Shown piece by piece: positions 10,077 through 22,627 of a DNA stretch of 64,000 bases. The notes beneath the pieces are model-generated. The model was not told the DNA's origin. It was given only the letters and a program-made list of their open reading frames with translations, and searched no databases. Position 1 is the stretch's first letter. Every line of letters starts with the position of its first letter. The position numbers were made by a program, and so were the translations under genes. The DNA comes from Pomphorhynchus laevis (taxonomy: Eukaryota; Acanthocephala; Palaeacanthocephala; Echinorhynchida; Pomphorhynchidae). The DNA lies in NCBI GenBank assembly GCA_012934845.2, contig WNNJ02001724.1, forward strand, positions 62,001 to 126,000, read 5' to 3'.

Positions 10077-10300
10077 GTTGGTTGTATTGTTTCCATCAAA
10101 CGAATTCTTTTCAATTAGAAAAAGCGGAATATCATAATTGTCAGTTTTAGTTGACATGTCATGAACATCAACTGGTTTAGCAGGAACGGTGAGTTTATTC
10201 GAAAGGTATCTGCTTACACAGAATCCACAAATGAAGGATACATTAGAATAACTTTTATCTTGACACAAACTCACTGAATCTTTTATTCTTCTACTAATGA
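10077..10300 (-). pseudogene. CR1-like ORF1 fragment
   Basis: The minus-strand frame reads SVSLCQDKSYSNVSFICGFC, then low-complexity sequence. FICGFC ends a PHD-like finger, as in L2-A ORF1 (FTCGFC) and the CR1 copy at 26.5 kb (FICGYC). Only the N-terminal region remains. Confidence 0.55.
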
Positions 10301-11440
10301 GTTGTGTATTTTATCTTCTATGCTATTATCTTTCAAGTAGTTAAAACCATGCATTTTTTAACCATATATTTGGATTCGGTTATTGAATCTATTAGTCTAA
10401 ATCTGACTGCATTATTATTCAAATCCTGGCGACTGGTTGCATCTGTTCTTGTAAATATTAATAACCAAGAATTTTTTACGAAGAGTATGATTAAGCAAGA
10501 GAACAATGAATGTGCAAAGTCATTAGTAATTATATTGTAAGTATTAATAACCAAGAAACTTTTAAAAGGCCATAAAGAATTTCTAGCCTTACATGTGAAA
10601 TATTTTCACAAGTAAAACTGATCGAAAAAATAGATTATTAAAATCAAAAACCGAAACTAGATTAAAACTGTATATGATAATAATGTATGTTCAATCATAA
10701 TTGTATGTCCGGAGATATAATTTTACGGCCGTATCGGCCGAAAATAATACAAACATATTAGCGGTTAAAAGCTAAGATATTATGAGTCAGATTGTATGCA
10801 GATGGAAATTATGAAGGTAGTATATTATAGCTTGTTTCTACTACAAAATAACTTGGGTTATCTAGCATCACTGTTTTTATATAATGACATAATTATTTTC
10901 CTATAATAACATCAGCGTTAAATATTATTGTTGTTTTGACAACATCGCAAGCACAGCTGAAAGTTACATCATAACTTAATAAAATGTAATAAGTAATGAG
11001 TAATGTAACATATACTTCAGGCAGATTTAAACGCTCTCCCAAAATTGTCAAATGTAAGTAACGTAAAAGTTAGCGTAGCAAGGTGCGCCTATTCGCATTT
11101 GAACAGACAATATTTAGTTTACCGTTACTACATCAGATCCATAGCAAAGTTGTAGTTTGTCAGTTTAAAGATCTAAAAACAGTTGTCTCGAATATTTTTA
11201 AAGCTAAACTTAATACGGGTGAGATTTGTGGCAACGATTGTGATTTGTGGCAAGGCAGTGAGAACATGTATTATTAACTTACAAGACAAAGCCCTAAGAC
11301 TGTTCAGTCTGCTCACCAAAGCATAAAACATAATTAAAAAAGCTGTCGGGTATGCTATTTGAATAGCTTCTTGTCAGGATGACGTATTTATTCCAAAAGT
11401 CGCCTTTTGAATGCAGCAATACTGTCTACACATACTTGTA
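10301..11440. other. AT-rich stretch, possible RT remnant near 11.05 kb
   Basis: No open frame with recognisable content. Around 11045-11140 (+) a weak VARCAYSHLNRQ resembles KCAYSRFSR of CR1-type RTs. I would not call a gene on that. Confidence 0.5.
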
Positions 11441-11444
11441 CCAC

Positions 11445-11541
11445 TAATTAGAACCCAAATTTAAAAAGTTTTACTCAAATACCTAGAATAAAAAATACAG
11501 TAGGGTTCATATGTTTTCAATAAGTAAAATATCATGACATT
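11445..11541 (-). repeat. CR1-like 3' UTR piece
   Basis: About 85 percent identical to 13410-13508, in the same orientation. In that second place it directly follows (minus strand) the end of a CR1-like ORF2, so both are probably the 3' end of one LINE family. They lie on both sides of a Ty3 fossil, but are better explained as LINE ends than as LTRs. Confidence 0.55.
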
Positions 11542-11559
11542 TACTCCCACCACATAGTC

Positions 11560-13290
11560 ACGAAGGTATGATGGAGGGTTTCGAGATCTACTTCAGTAAA
11601 TCTGACTTGGGATCGTTGCATTTTCATACACTGAGTTTTGTGATTGGTGTTGATCCTCTTCGTTATTATTTTCTCCCTCATCATTGTTTGCTGCAGAGTC
11701 TTCGTCAGTCATATTGTTGATCATTCAAGGCGAATGTGTATCCCCATTCATGTGTTTAATATTAGCTTTATCATGCGCCGGTCGAGCTATATGGCAAGTA
11801 GAAATGTAAGTTTCTCGCCCAATCAAGTGACGCTTCTTTGTCAGGCGACTCGAATTTGTTCAACTTGTTAAAGCGTCTTATAAGGACGGTTGGATTGGAG
11901 TCAACCAATTGGGTAATTGAAAACTGTCAAATGATTTGCGAGAAAAACTGAACAAACGACTATGATGAGTTTCATTTTTGCTTACACAAAGGAGCGAACG
12001 GATAGCATTGAGACTTTCTGCTAGGGCTTGTTGCCAACAGTGTGCTTGAAGACCAGGATGTGCTCGAAGTGTAATAGTTATGCATAGTGTTCCGTTTAAG
12101 CGTTCCACTTGGCTATTCCCTCTAGGATTGTAAGGAGTTGAATGCGTTAGCACAATTTCAAAGTCAGACAAAAACGTCTGGAAATGTTTGGATGAAAATG
12201 CAGGACCATTGTCACAATGTACATTCTCTGGATATTCGAATATGTTAAATATCTGAACCAAACATTTCTGGGCATGCCCGGAAAATGTATCTGCACACGC
12301 AAATGGAAACCGGCTGTATTCATCTATTGTCGTAAGTAACGATTCCTATTATTGGATAATTGTGGGCCTTTAAAATCGATTGAAAGTATCTGGAATGGTT
12401 TCGATGATTTGTTTTGATTAGTAAGAGACGGCCGAAAAAAAACTGTGGCTTCAAAATATTACAAGTTAAACAAGTATACATTACATCTCGAACATCTGCA
12501 ATAGAGTATGGAAGATTTTTAGTACGTATAAAATGCCGAAGCCTAGTCTCGCCAGGATGGCAAAATCTCTCGTGAAGTTTTTGCAGTTGCGTACTTGATT
12601 TTCCATCTAGATAGAAAACGAAATCCCTTGATAGTGAGTCAGCTAAGGTGTTTTGATATTTTGCACGAAAAGTTATGTTAAATTTGTATTCAGCGAGTTC
12701 CAAACGCTATCTGAGAATTTTGTCATTTTTGATTCGCTTACTTTGAGATCTGAATATGTATGATATTGATCGCTGATCAATGAGTATAGTACACGGCCAA
12801 ATCGGAAGATGATGTCTCCAATATCGTATTGCCTTTGTAATGGCTAACGCTTCATTTTCCACATTTGATAATTTTTGAGATTGTCGATCCAAAGAGCGGG
12901 TAAAGATCACCGGTTTTGTCATTTTGAGACAGACACGCTTTAATAGCATGATTGCTAGCATCAGTTTCTACGCTAAATGGAAGGTCGAAATCTAATCATG
13001 ATAAAGTGGCTTTTGATATTTGATGTTTTATTTCTTCAAAGGCATTCACATCCTGTTCACCAGGAGGAAAACATGTGGATATCAAAGGTCGAATCAACTA
13101 AGAAAAATTGTGAATTCAAGTGGAGTAATACGCAAACATTCCTACAACTTGCTTAAGAGCCGCGTGATCTTTCGGAATCGTTAATGATCTGATCAGCGCA
13201 GCTCTTGCAGGATCGGGACGAATACAACAATTGAAAATTACATAGCCCAATATGCGTATGCGAGCAGATCAAAAACAACATTTACTTTCA
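11560..13290 (-). mobile_element. Ty3/gypsy-like LTR retrotransposon fossil
   Basis: Minus-strand pieces in pol order: the end of reverse transcriptase and RNase H (about 13290-12710), then the integrase zinc-binding (His/Cys) region and integrase core (about 12700-11880), then a C-terminal tail. No gag or protease region and no convincing LTRs were found, so this is an internal fragment. It is broken in several places and looks old relative to the L2-A and RTE copies. Confidence 0.75.
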
Positions 13291-13409
13291 TTTACTGGTT
13301 AAAATACTTTTACTTTCATTTACTGGTCAGATAATTTCATTCAGCATTTATTGGTTAAAAAATTGTCTTGATTCTTATAAATACTTGCAATATTTGAGTA
13401 AATTGTACC

Positions 13410-13995
13410 CTGAATTAGAACCCAAATTTGACAGGCTTTACTAAAATATCTAGAATACAAATACAGTAAGGTTCATATGTTTTCAATAAGTAATGTATCA
13501 TGACAGTACTAAAGTGTCCGGTAACATGTTCCATACACTAACATCACGATACGAAACACGATATAGACTGGGACAGTTTCCATGATATTGTGTTCTAAGA
13601 TGCAAACTATGTCCTCGATGACAAGTGCGGTAAATTTATCTCCTCTTTAATGCATGGAAATGTTGATTGAATGATGTACTCGATGTGAGGACAAACCAAT
13701 GCGTTGTAAAGAAGCTTAAAACATTCGACATGCAGGGATTTGAAAAAAATTTCAATAAATAATGAACATGCCGTCCCTTCGAACACAATCTGTCCGTATT
13801 TATGTAACTCTTGAAAGATGACTGAACAATTGTGCCAATGTCAAGTGAGTGAGTCGCTGTACATACGATACAGCGACTAACATGTAACCAGTTGGTATAT
13901 CACTTCTACTAAAACGCGAATAAGCACACTTACCTACATTTAGTGTGAGTCTTGTTCGAACGCTCATATCGTAAATAATATTTAAATCCCGTTGT
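13410..13995 (-). pseudogene. CR1-like LINE, 3' end
   Basis: On the minus strand from 13995: GKCAYSRFSRSDIPTGY, then INTDRLCSKGRH, CHRGHSLHLRTQ and SLYRVSYRDVSVWNMLPD, the usual CR1-group ending (RGHSL...R...S-V-WN-LP). A 3' UTR follows that is shared with 11445-11541. 5'-truncated, with frame changes. Confidence 0.6.
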
Positions 13996-14049
13996 CATAC
14001 ATTTATATCGCTTCTGGATGAAATTCTATACCAGAACTTTCTTAGGATT

Positions 14050-14745
14050 CCATTTTTCTCACTTTCTTAGGATTCCATTTCGATGATCACCTTACCCTTA
14101 AACCCTTCGTCCGTGACAAGTTCTGCTCGTCTAATTTAATTCTCCGCGACATCCGCCGTATCCGCCTCCATATCGATTTCCGTTCCTGTGTGTCTCTTCT
14201 TTCATCTTTTTGTTTCCCTAAAATCGATTATCGCCTCAGCCTTCTCGCCAATTCTTCAAAATCTATCATCCTAACCTTAAAACGCATCATCAACTCCGCC
14301 GTTCGAGTGCTCATACGTCTCAATCGCTTTAACCAAACATCCACATATCTTGCCCAACTCTACTGGCCCACCATCAACATCCGCATACAACTCCGCCTTC
14401 TCGTCAATTTTCGTCTCATCGCTGTTAACACCCCATCGTTCATCAACTTCCTTTCCATAGACGACACTCGACCAACATCTCTATCGCTGCGTTCCCGTCA
14501 TTTCCTCTTACTCCACGTTCCCAATTACTCTAACAACTACGGTCTCCGATCCTTTCTCGTCGCCGCTCCCCTCGCCTGGAATCAGCTCCTTTTCGACGTC
14601 CGTCGCGCTGCATCCTTTATCACATTCAAATATCTCCTCCGTTACCACCTTATCGACGTGATTTAGACTTTTTTCTTTTCTTCGTGGTCATGTAAGCGTG
14701 CGCCAGCACGAATTTGTCACGTAAAATTAAATCTATATTTTAGTT
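14050..14745 (+). pseudogene. L2-B LINE, 3' part
   Basis: Best L2-B copy here: a long frame (14190-14666, extended upstream by FLGFHFD-like sequence) reads [50 protein letters not shown] and FLVAAPLAWNQL to a stop. The 3' hairpin (CGTGC-gcca-GCACG, about 14696-14710) and TAAAATTAAAT follow. It shows that L2-B has its own ORF2 C-terminus but keeps the same 3' structure as L2-A. An 18-bp motif TTTCTTAGGATTCCATTT is doubled at the 5' break. Confidence 0.75.
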
Positions 14746-14749
14746 CTTA

Positions 14750-15390
14750 AAGTCATCGGCAAAAGCTAAATACGAACAATGCAATTGATTTATTGATGTA
14801 TTTAGGTAGATATTAAAAAGTGATGGACCTAAAACAATACATTTAGCTACACCTGACGCAACTAAATGAGGTAATGACAAGCTTGATCCCACGCGAATAC
14901 GATAAGAACGTTGTGCTTGAAATGTATAATGCCAATTAAGGACTATCGAATCTACATTACAGTCTACAAGCACTTCAATGACATTTTCATGATATATACG
15001 GTCGAATGTTCTGCTGAAGTCTATAAAGACACAATCAACTGATATGCCATTAGATACTTCATTAACCGATGCTTCTCTAGCACAAAGTAAATTAGATAAA
15101 TACGATCTTCCAACGGTGAATCCATGTTAACGTGGGTTTAGTTGTTCGACTGGCGCAATAAGTTATCTACATATTTATAGATAATCCGTTCAAAATTTTT
15201 ATTAACAACACTAGTTAAGCTCACGGGTCTATAATTTTCAGGATTGTGCATATCCCCCTTCTTAAAAACATGAACTACAGTTGCACATTTTCAATCTAGT
15301 GGTATTTCGCATTTATCAATTGAAACAATTCGATGAATACCGAGACCAGCACGGACCTTAAAGCTTGAAGCAGTTGGGAGTGTATGCCAT
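14750..15390 (-). pseudogene. CR1-like RT fragment
   Basis: The minus-strand frame 14973-14740 reads SGVAKCIVLGPSLFNIYLN and YLAFADD, i.e. RT motifs B and C (normally GVPQGSVLGP and YADD). Upstream frames give ENFERIIYKYVDNLL and KCATVVHVF-like RT fingers. The 3' side stops at the L2-B tail, the 5' side at 15390. Stops and frame changes throughout. Confidence 0.6.
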
Positions 15391-15424
15391 CAGTGCACGG
15401 AAATGAATTCATCGATAATCGAGC

Positions 15425-15665
15425 CAGCTCTGTACAATAAAAAGATTTATTGAACATGACAAATGCGTGCCAGCGCACGATTACATGACCACAAAAAAAC
15501 AAAAATGTAAGTCATGTGTCGAGAAGGTGTAAACGGAGTAGGTGTTTGAATGTGATAAAGGAGGGAGCGCGGCAGACGTCGAGAGGGAGTTGATTTTATG
15601 CGAATGGGGCGGCGACGAGGAAGGATCGGAGGCCGTAGTTGTTGGAGTAATTAGGAACGTAGAGA
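15425..15665 (-). pseudogene. L2-B 3' tail fragment
   Basis: The reverse complement gives the end of L2-B ORF2, GTGGTCATGTAA, the hairpin CGTGC-gctg-GCACG and CATGTTCAATAAATC. It is followed (15666-15760) by two copies of a 40-bp AGATTGCGAAACTACAAAAC segment. Confidence 0.7.
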
Positions 15666-15829
15666 AAGAGAGAAGATTGCGAAACTACAAAACACCTTGT
15701 AATTGGGGACGTGGAGTAAAGACGAAGATTGCGAAACTACAAAACACATTAATATGAACGTGCTTTTTTTAGCACTCATTTCTTTTGCACTTTAACCAAC
15801 GTGTTTTCTTTAGTTGGAGTTATCAGGAG

Positions 15830-16530
15830 TGTAAGGATCGGATTTGGGGTTTGAAGCACGGCAGGGAAGTTGATTGGCGTATATGAATGGGCAGATGATT
15901 CCACGATAGAGGAGCAGCCACCAGGAAGGAGCGGAGTCCAAAGGAGGTAGAGTAGTTTGGGACATGTAAAAGAAGGGAATTACAGGAACGCAAGGAACAG
16001 TAAACAGGACGAGAATTATCAAGAAAAGGAAGGTTGAGAAATGAAGGGGTATGAAAAGTTACAAGGCGGAAAGCAACAAGAAGAAAACGAATTTGAACAC
16101 GACAATAAATTGTAGGCAAATCGAGAGAAGCAAGATGGTAGGATGTATGATCAAAACGACGAAGACGGATGAGAATTCGGACGGCTGCGTTAACGATGCG
16201 TTGTAAGGGAAGAAGAGTGGATTTTGGTGAGTCTAGAAAAAAGGAGAGAAGATATGAGAGTCATACAAGAAGGGAAATCGATCAATCTACGAACTTGACG
16301 GAGGTTGCGGAGTATCAAGGTAGATGAGCGTACTTTATCTCTAACGAAAGGCTGAAGTGAAAGTCGGTTGTCGAAATGGAAGCCTAGGAAAACGAGATTA
16401 TGAACGATAGGAAGAATTGTAGAATTTAATGATACGGATAAAGGTTCTAAGCCGAGGAGTCGAGGTAGGATCCACATAATTTTAGATTTATCAGGATTCA
16501 AAGAAAGACGACGGGAAGAAAGATGATTGA
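15830..16530 (-). pseudogene. L2-A 3' half fragment, no tail
   Basis: Minus-strand frames NPDKSKIMWILPRLLGLEP, FLGFHFDNRLSLQPFVRDK, then LPTIYCRVQIRFLLVAFRLV and [19 protein letters not shown] are over 90 percent like the full L2-A. It lacks the 3' hairpin, and the left end at 15830 is abrupt. Frame changes near 16190. Confidence 0.75.
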
Positions 16531-16544
16531 AGCTATGAAAGTGC

Positions 16545-18095
16545 TATTCCACGTTTTTGTTTCGTCTGATAAAGTTTCTGGTTATTCTGCCATTACCTAA
16601 AAACCTCTCCTTCCGACCAAATTCCCACTCACTTGCTTTAAACTTGTCTTTTCGCAGCCGCACATTTACTTCCAACTGAAAATGCGCAAATTTTCGTCAT
16701 CTCTTCAAAAAGTAATCTATCGACCACTCACTACCATATTTTTACCGTCCTATCTCACTTCTCTAACCCTCTCTGAACTCTTTGAACGTCTTGTTCTCAA
16801 ACAAGTTAACGCATATCTATTTTCATCCAACTTATTTCCTCCCTTTCAAGCCGCTTTTCCCTCCAATCATTCTACTGAAATTGCATGTCTTTAAGTTTTA
16901 ACGACTTACTAATTTCGTGCGATCAAAAATTATGCAGTGTCATAATTTCTCTTGATCTATCGTCTGCTTTTGACATCGTCGATCACTCGATTCTTCTCCA
17001 TCGCCTTCGTAATGATTATTGCTTCTTTTTACCCACCGTAGTTTAGTTTTCATATCTATTAAACCTTACTTTTCGCGTCTGTTCTAACTTCTTTTTCCCA
17101 TCCCTCTTCAATCCCCTTCAGTGTTTAACATGGCTCAATATTAGGCCCTGTGCTTTTCTCACATCTTCTAGCTGACTTGTCTTCGATTTCTCATATATTT
17201 AACTTTCATGCTATGCATTTTGCTAATGGCATTTTCACCTTTGCTCATGCACCTGATTATCGTATTCACGATCTTTGTGTTTCTGTTTCTAAATGTCTTG
17301 TCTCTATTTCCAATCATCTTTCTTCCATTCGTCTATCTGAATCTCAATAAATCCAAAATAATGTGGATACTTCCTCGCTGCTTTGGCTTAGAACGTCCAT
17401 CCGTATCGTTAAATCCTGAAATTCTTTCTATCGTTAATAATCTCGTTTTCCTTTTCCTAGGCTTCCATTTCGACAAACGAATTTCACTTAAAATTTTCGT
17501 TCGGGATAAAGTACGCTCCTCTACTTTGATTCTCCGCAACCTCCGTCAAATTTGTAAATTGATCGATTTATCTTCTTGTATGAATCTCATATATGTTCTT
17601 CGCTATTCTCGAGCCTTGATTACTGTCTTAGAATATCTTCCCACTCACCTAAACCCACTATTCTTTGCCTACAACGCATCATCAACGCAGCCATCCGAAT
17701 TCTCCAATCTATTTGTCGTTTTGATCACACATCCCACCATCTTGCTTCTCTCGATTTACCAACCATTTATTATCGTATTCAAATTCGTATTCTCGTTGTT
17801 TTCCACCTCATAACTTTTAATACCTCTTACTTTCTCAGCCTTCCTTTTCTTGATAATTATGATCCTTTTCTGTTTTCTTGTTTTTCCTTTTTATTCTACC
17901 TGGGATTGTAAGCTCGCATAGGCGTGATTTTGGCACTTTAAATAAATAAATTATCTACTCTCTATGTTTTGTTTACTCTTCCTTGCGTTCTCTTAATTCC
18001 ATCTTTTACATGTTCCAAAATACTCTACCTTTTTTGGCTTCTGTTTCTTTCTTGTGGCTGCTCCTCTCTTGTGGAATCATCTGGCTATTCAGATA
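16545..18095 (+). pseudogene. Diverged L2-A RT copy
   Basis: Plus-strand L2-A from FVSSDKVS through SELFERLVLKQVNAYLFSS, LDLSSAFDIVDH-like sequence and FANGIF in place of YADDIL, to HHLASLDLPTIYYRIQIRILV. It is the most diverged L2-A copy and has many stops. It is interrupted twice: by a tail-only insertion (about 17880-17965) and by a 415-bp insertion (18096-18512). Its last bases (NPISFKQF) reappear at 18515-18575. Confidence 0.75.
17880..17965 (+). mobile_element. Tail-only LINE insertion
   Basis: Between DNYDPF and VYSLLRSLNS of the L2-A frame sits an extra segment with GATTGTAAGC, a short hairpin, GGCACTTTAAATAAATAAA. It resembles the L2 3' end but differs in the stem. Probably a strongly 5'-truncated insertion of a third L2-type family. 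Confidence 0.5.
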
Positions 18096-18512
18096 TAATA
18101 TAATTTGTTGTTACACCTGCCCTGGGACACCCAATAGTGTACTCATAAATAAATCACCATGTTTTCCTTGTGAAGAGGCATAAACACCATGCAGCATTCT
18201 ATATGTCTTCATCAGATCAAATAGAACCGAATTATTCTCGCAATATTCAAAGTCCCTACGTATGCCCAGTCATCCTATGTGTGACGACAAACTTCAACAA
18301 CGGTATACGCGTTTCGCTCTAACGGAGCTCATCAGTGCCGTGACTTTAATAATAATCCATAGGCACCTTAACACACATTTAAACAATGTTTAAAGCTCGA
18401 AAAGCAGAACTACCCTTAATCTGAATCATCAGAGAAAATTTAGCATAAGCTCTGTGCATGGAAGTGCGTATTGCAGTTTAACCATGAATCAGGCACTAAA
18501 TTCCTTTTATAC
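18096..18512 (-). mobile_element. Insertion carrying a hammerhead-like motif
   Basis: About 415 bp that splits the L2-A ORF2 end (LSCGIIWLF... before, NPISFKQF after). No ORF. The minus strand holds a hammerhead-like core at 18311-18335. The class is not known: a SINE, a retrozyme-like unit or a Penelope fragment are possible. Confidence 0.5.
18301..18345 (-). ncRNA. Hammerhead ribozyme-like motif
   Basis: On the minus strand CTGATGA (18335-18329) is followed by the stem GCTC-CGTTA-GAGC and GAAAC (18315-18311). This is the hammerhead core with a perfect 4-bp helix II. Helix III could be ACG/CGT with a 7-nt loop, followed by a U. Helix I is weak (GUUG against CGGC with one unpaired A). The fit to the core is exact. 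Activity is not shown. Confidence 0.55.
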
Positions 18513-18579
18513 CAATCTTCATGGCGAGATTCAAACTCCTAATCCGATCTCATTTAAACAATTTATTTGCTTGGTAAAT

Positions 18580-19554
18580 TGATGGTCTTATTTACAAAGT
18601 TTAGTTAAGGTCTTATCTACAATGTCAAAAACTTTAGAAAAGTATAATAAATGCAAAGCTATTTGTAACGCGAAAGTAGCTAATCATCGAAAATCTTTTG
18701 ACTGACAGTTTCGGTTGAATGATGAGGACGAATTGCAGACTAAAAATGATTGTGTAAATTTGATAAAATAAGATTAGAGGTGACTTGGTTTAGTAAACAA
18801 TTATTGAAGAACTTTGGAAATTGTCGGGAGTTTGGAAATATGTCAAAATGATGCAGAAAGTGAACGGTCTAAATACGGTTTTTCGGCTGAGACCTGATAA
18901 TTGCTGATTTTAATTGTGTTGAATTAAATAATTAAAAAGAGGACGACTGCAGGTAGAAGTTTAGGGCATGAGTAGGCACGTGATCCTATTATGATGTAGA
19001 GTTAGGTAGCTACTCTTGAGTTTAGGAATTTTATCTTTAGATACCTGGATACTTTCAGATACCATATTGATCCTCATAAATGTGAGGGTCAATATTATAG
19101 CAACTCGATAGCGATTGAGCAAGAACAAAATTTGATGTTTTCTAGATAGTCTTTGAATTTGTCGAATGAGATCAGCTGAGTCTATTTATTTTATATTATA
19201 TTGTCGGAAATAAGATGTGGTTTGTTAGCAGATGAAATTACTTGACTGAAGCCACATATTTTTTTACTTAAATTAAAAAATAGAAATATTTTAATCTTAA
19301 AAAATTGTATCCCAGTATTTTTATGAACTGATGAATAGATAATTAGATAAACTAACTGTGTCTATTTATTTTAAGTATAAATTAAAAATTATGATACTTA
19401 AATAAATATAAATAATAAATAATTACATACGATTTTATATAATTTAGATTTATAAAAGCTTAGAATTTAAAATAAAAATCAATTTTTATGAATTGAATAA
19501 TAAATAATATACGATGTATCAGAGCTGTGTAAAGTTTAAAATTTATTCTCCCAG
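18580..19554. other. AT-rich stretch, nothing recognised
   Basis: Unique-looking AT-rich sequence with no coding frame, RNA or repeat that I can support. Confidence 0.5.
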
Positions 19555-20067
19555 AAAAATGTACGCTTTTTTAAAGTAGTAATTGATCGGAGTGTCTAAG
19601 ACCAAGGTAGTGATGAATGCATTGTAGGAATTGAAACATGGATTATATTTAAAATATCGTTGGTAAATATGAAAGAGTGAAAAAATGAGCTACACATAAA
19701 AATGTAGCACATTTAATGTGATTTGAAAGACAAAAGTTTGTCCAAAATGTTGGAAATATCAGATGCAATTTCAGTTGGAAGTTTATTCCACTCGAAAAAG
19801 TGTACAGATAAGTAAGTGTGGAAATTTCAGAATTGTATAAAACCGATAATTCGTGCGTATACAATGAAATACAGGCAGCGTTGGTGAGAAGTGATTAATC
19901 AATAGTAGTAAATTGTGCAGAAAGTTGAAACTTATACCGAGGACAGGAGTGAGAAACCTTTAAAGGAGGTAATTATAAAACATCAGTCAGTAAACGATTG
20001 CTTGTTGAAATGGAAACTGAATATAAAAACAAACAGAAAAATTAAAAGTTAATAATCAGATGAATTC
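19555..20067 (-). pseudogene. Repeat X: CR1-like 3' end, copy 1
   Basis: The minus strand reads LHFNKQSFTD, TYLSVHFFEWNKLPTEIASD and NILDKLLSFKSH, the C-terminus of a CR1-group ORF2 (x-W-N-x-L-P), then an AT-rich 3' UTR. It is 5'-truncated at a junction with L2-A (ATCAGATGAATTCAATTCAT at about 20056-20075). The same junction recurs at 23.14 and 30.59 kb. Confidence 0.6.
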
Positions 20068-22545
20068 AATTCATTTGTTCTCGGTGATTTTAACATTCGT
20101 CTTGATTGCCCGGCTGACTCTGACTCTATCACTTTAACTAATCTTTTTTCTGATTTTAACTATAAATTACTTTCAACAAGCCCAACTCATATCCTCAAAG
20201 GTGCTCTCGACATCATTGATGTTCCTAACTGCTTCAATGACTATACCTCCTTGTCAATTACTGATCCTGGTTTGTACGATCATTTCCTTGTCACTCTTAC
20301 TCTTACTCGTCCCCATCCTCCTTCTCCGCCTTTACCTTTATCTACACCAAGTCGACCCTGGAAACTTTTCGATATCCCTATTCTCTGCACAGCCTTGCTC
20401 GATTCTTCACTATTTTCACTTCCTCTAAATTATCTCTCTTTCGATAATCTCTGCATTCCGTTTGATTTTGAACTTACTTCGATCCTCAATAACCTTCGGC
20501 CTAGTCGACTTCGACGTTCTCGGCGCTTGCGTCATGCTCCCTGGTTCGATTCTGAATGTAGTCTTTCTAAGCGTTGACTTCGTCACTCTTTTCGTATGTA
20601 TAATCGCTTTCTTAAAGTTCTCACAACTTACTCCCACTAAATCTCCGTAATTCCTATTTTTCTCTACGGCGTTCACATCTCATTCTTATACGTACTAAAC
20701 GTAATCTCTTTCGGGGAAATCAACTCGAGTCATCCTCCAACTCTAAATCTCATTGGAAAATCATAAACTCAATTCTTTCACGATTATCTACCCCTTGTAA
20801 TATAAATCCTGATGAATTTTCTTCTTTTCTACAAACTAAGCTTTCTAATTTACTTTCCCTACTACCCATAGCCCCCTTGTACCCACTCTTCTCTTTAAAT
20901 ACTTCCCTCCCAGAACTATTACACCTTCTTCCCGTTTCGTCTGATGAAATTTATTCGGTTCTGCTGTCATTACCTAATAAAACTTTTCCTTCTGACCCAA
21001 TTCCTACTCACTTGCTTAAAAATATCTGCTCCTCTATCTTAGCCTTTCTAACCACATTGTTCAACTCGTCCATCCGTAGCCGAACATTTCCTTCCATCTT
21101 AAAATGCGCCACTGTTCGTCTTCTCATCAAAAAGCAATCTCCTGACTCCACACTACTATCTTCGTACCGTCCTATCTCACTTCTCCCAACCCTCTCTAAA
21201 CTCTTTGAGCGTCTCGTTCTCAAGTAAGTTAATACATATCTCTTTTCCTCCTACTTATTTCCTCCCTTCCAAGCCGCTTTTCACTCTAATTACTCTACCG
21301 AAATTGTCTGGCTTTAAGTTTATAACGACTTACTCATATCGCGCGATCATAAATTATGTAGTGTCATAGTTTCTCTTGATCTATCGTCTGCTTTTGACAT
21401 CGTCGATCACTCGATTCTTCTCCATCGCCTTCGTCATGATTATGGCTCCTCTTTACCCACTGTATCATGGTTTTCTTCAGATCTATCAAACCGTACATTT
21501 CGCGTCTATTCTAACTCTTCTCTCTCCCATCCTTAGTCCATCCCGTCCGGTGTTTCACAAGGCGCCATATTTGGCCGTATGCTTTTCTCTCTTCTTCTCG
21601 GTGATTTGTATTCGATTTCTCATAAATTTAACTTCCATGTTATGCAATATGCTGATGACATTCTCATCTATGCTCATGCACCTGTTTATCGTATTCACGA
21701 TCGTAATGTTTCTGCTTCGGGCTGTCTTGTCTCAATTTCCAATCATCTTTCTTCCCTTCGCCTTTCTCTAAATCCTGATAAATCCAAAATTCTGTGGATC
21801 CTACCTCGACGCCTCAGCTTAGAACCTCCCTCCGTATCATTTAATTCTAAAATTCTTCCTATCGTTGATAATCTCGTTTTCCTAGGCTTCCATTTGGACA
21901 ACCAACTTTCACTTAAACCTTTCGTTAGAGATAAAGTACGCTCATCTCCCTTGATACTCCGCAACCTCCGAGAAGTTCGTAGATTGATCGATTTGCCTTC
22001 TTGTATGACTCTCATATCTTCTCTCCTTTTATCTAGACTCGATTATTGTCTCAATCTATTTCCAACTCACCAAAATCAACTCTTCTTCCCCTACAACGCA
22101 TCATCAACGCAGCCGTCCGAATTCTCCTTCGTCTTCGTCGTTTTGATCATACATCTTACCATCTTGCTTATCTAGATTTGCCTACAATTTATTGTCGTGT
22201 TCAAATTCGTCTTCTTATCGTTGCTTTCCGCCTTGTAACTTTTCATACCCCTTCATTTCTCAACCTTCCTTTTCTTGATAATTCTCGTCCTGTTTACTGT
22301 TCCTTGCGTTCATGTAATTCCCTTCTTTTACATGTCCCAAACTACTATACCTCCTTTGGACTCCGGTACTTCCTGGTCGCTGCTCCTCTATCGTGGAATC
22401 ATCTGCTTATTCATATACGCCAATTAACTTCCTTACCGTGCTTCAAACGACAAATCCGATCCCATTTAAACAATTTATCTGCTTGACTTTTTCATTTTTG
22501 TTTGTGGACTTGTAAACGTACAGCTGGTACGCATTTAATAATAAT
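20068..22545 (+). pseudogene. L2-A LINE, 5'-truncated copy
   Basis: Begins within the endonuclease (VLGDFNIRLD) and runs through LDLSSAFDIVDH, QYADDILIYAH, NPDKSKILWILPRRL and the ORF2 end at 22486. A GTGG/hairpin 3' end (near 22508-22535) follows. About 95 percent identical to the full element, with several stops and frame changes, so it is recent but dead. The tail merges with an inverted tail piece (22545-22600). Confidence 0.85.
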
Positions 22546-22627
22546 ACAAATTTATTTAATGTGGCAAATGCGTACTTTAATTTGTCACACTAAATTTGTA
22601 TTTGTAGGTGCTGGTTGCAGCAACTTC

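Noticed and set aside
11445-13508. Direct repeats at 11445 and 13410 as LTRs of the Ty3 fossil
   Set aside because: The right copy continues into a CR1-like ORF2 end on the minus strand, so both are better read as LINE 3' UTR. They lack TG...CA ends.
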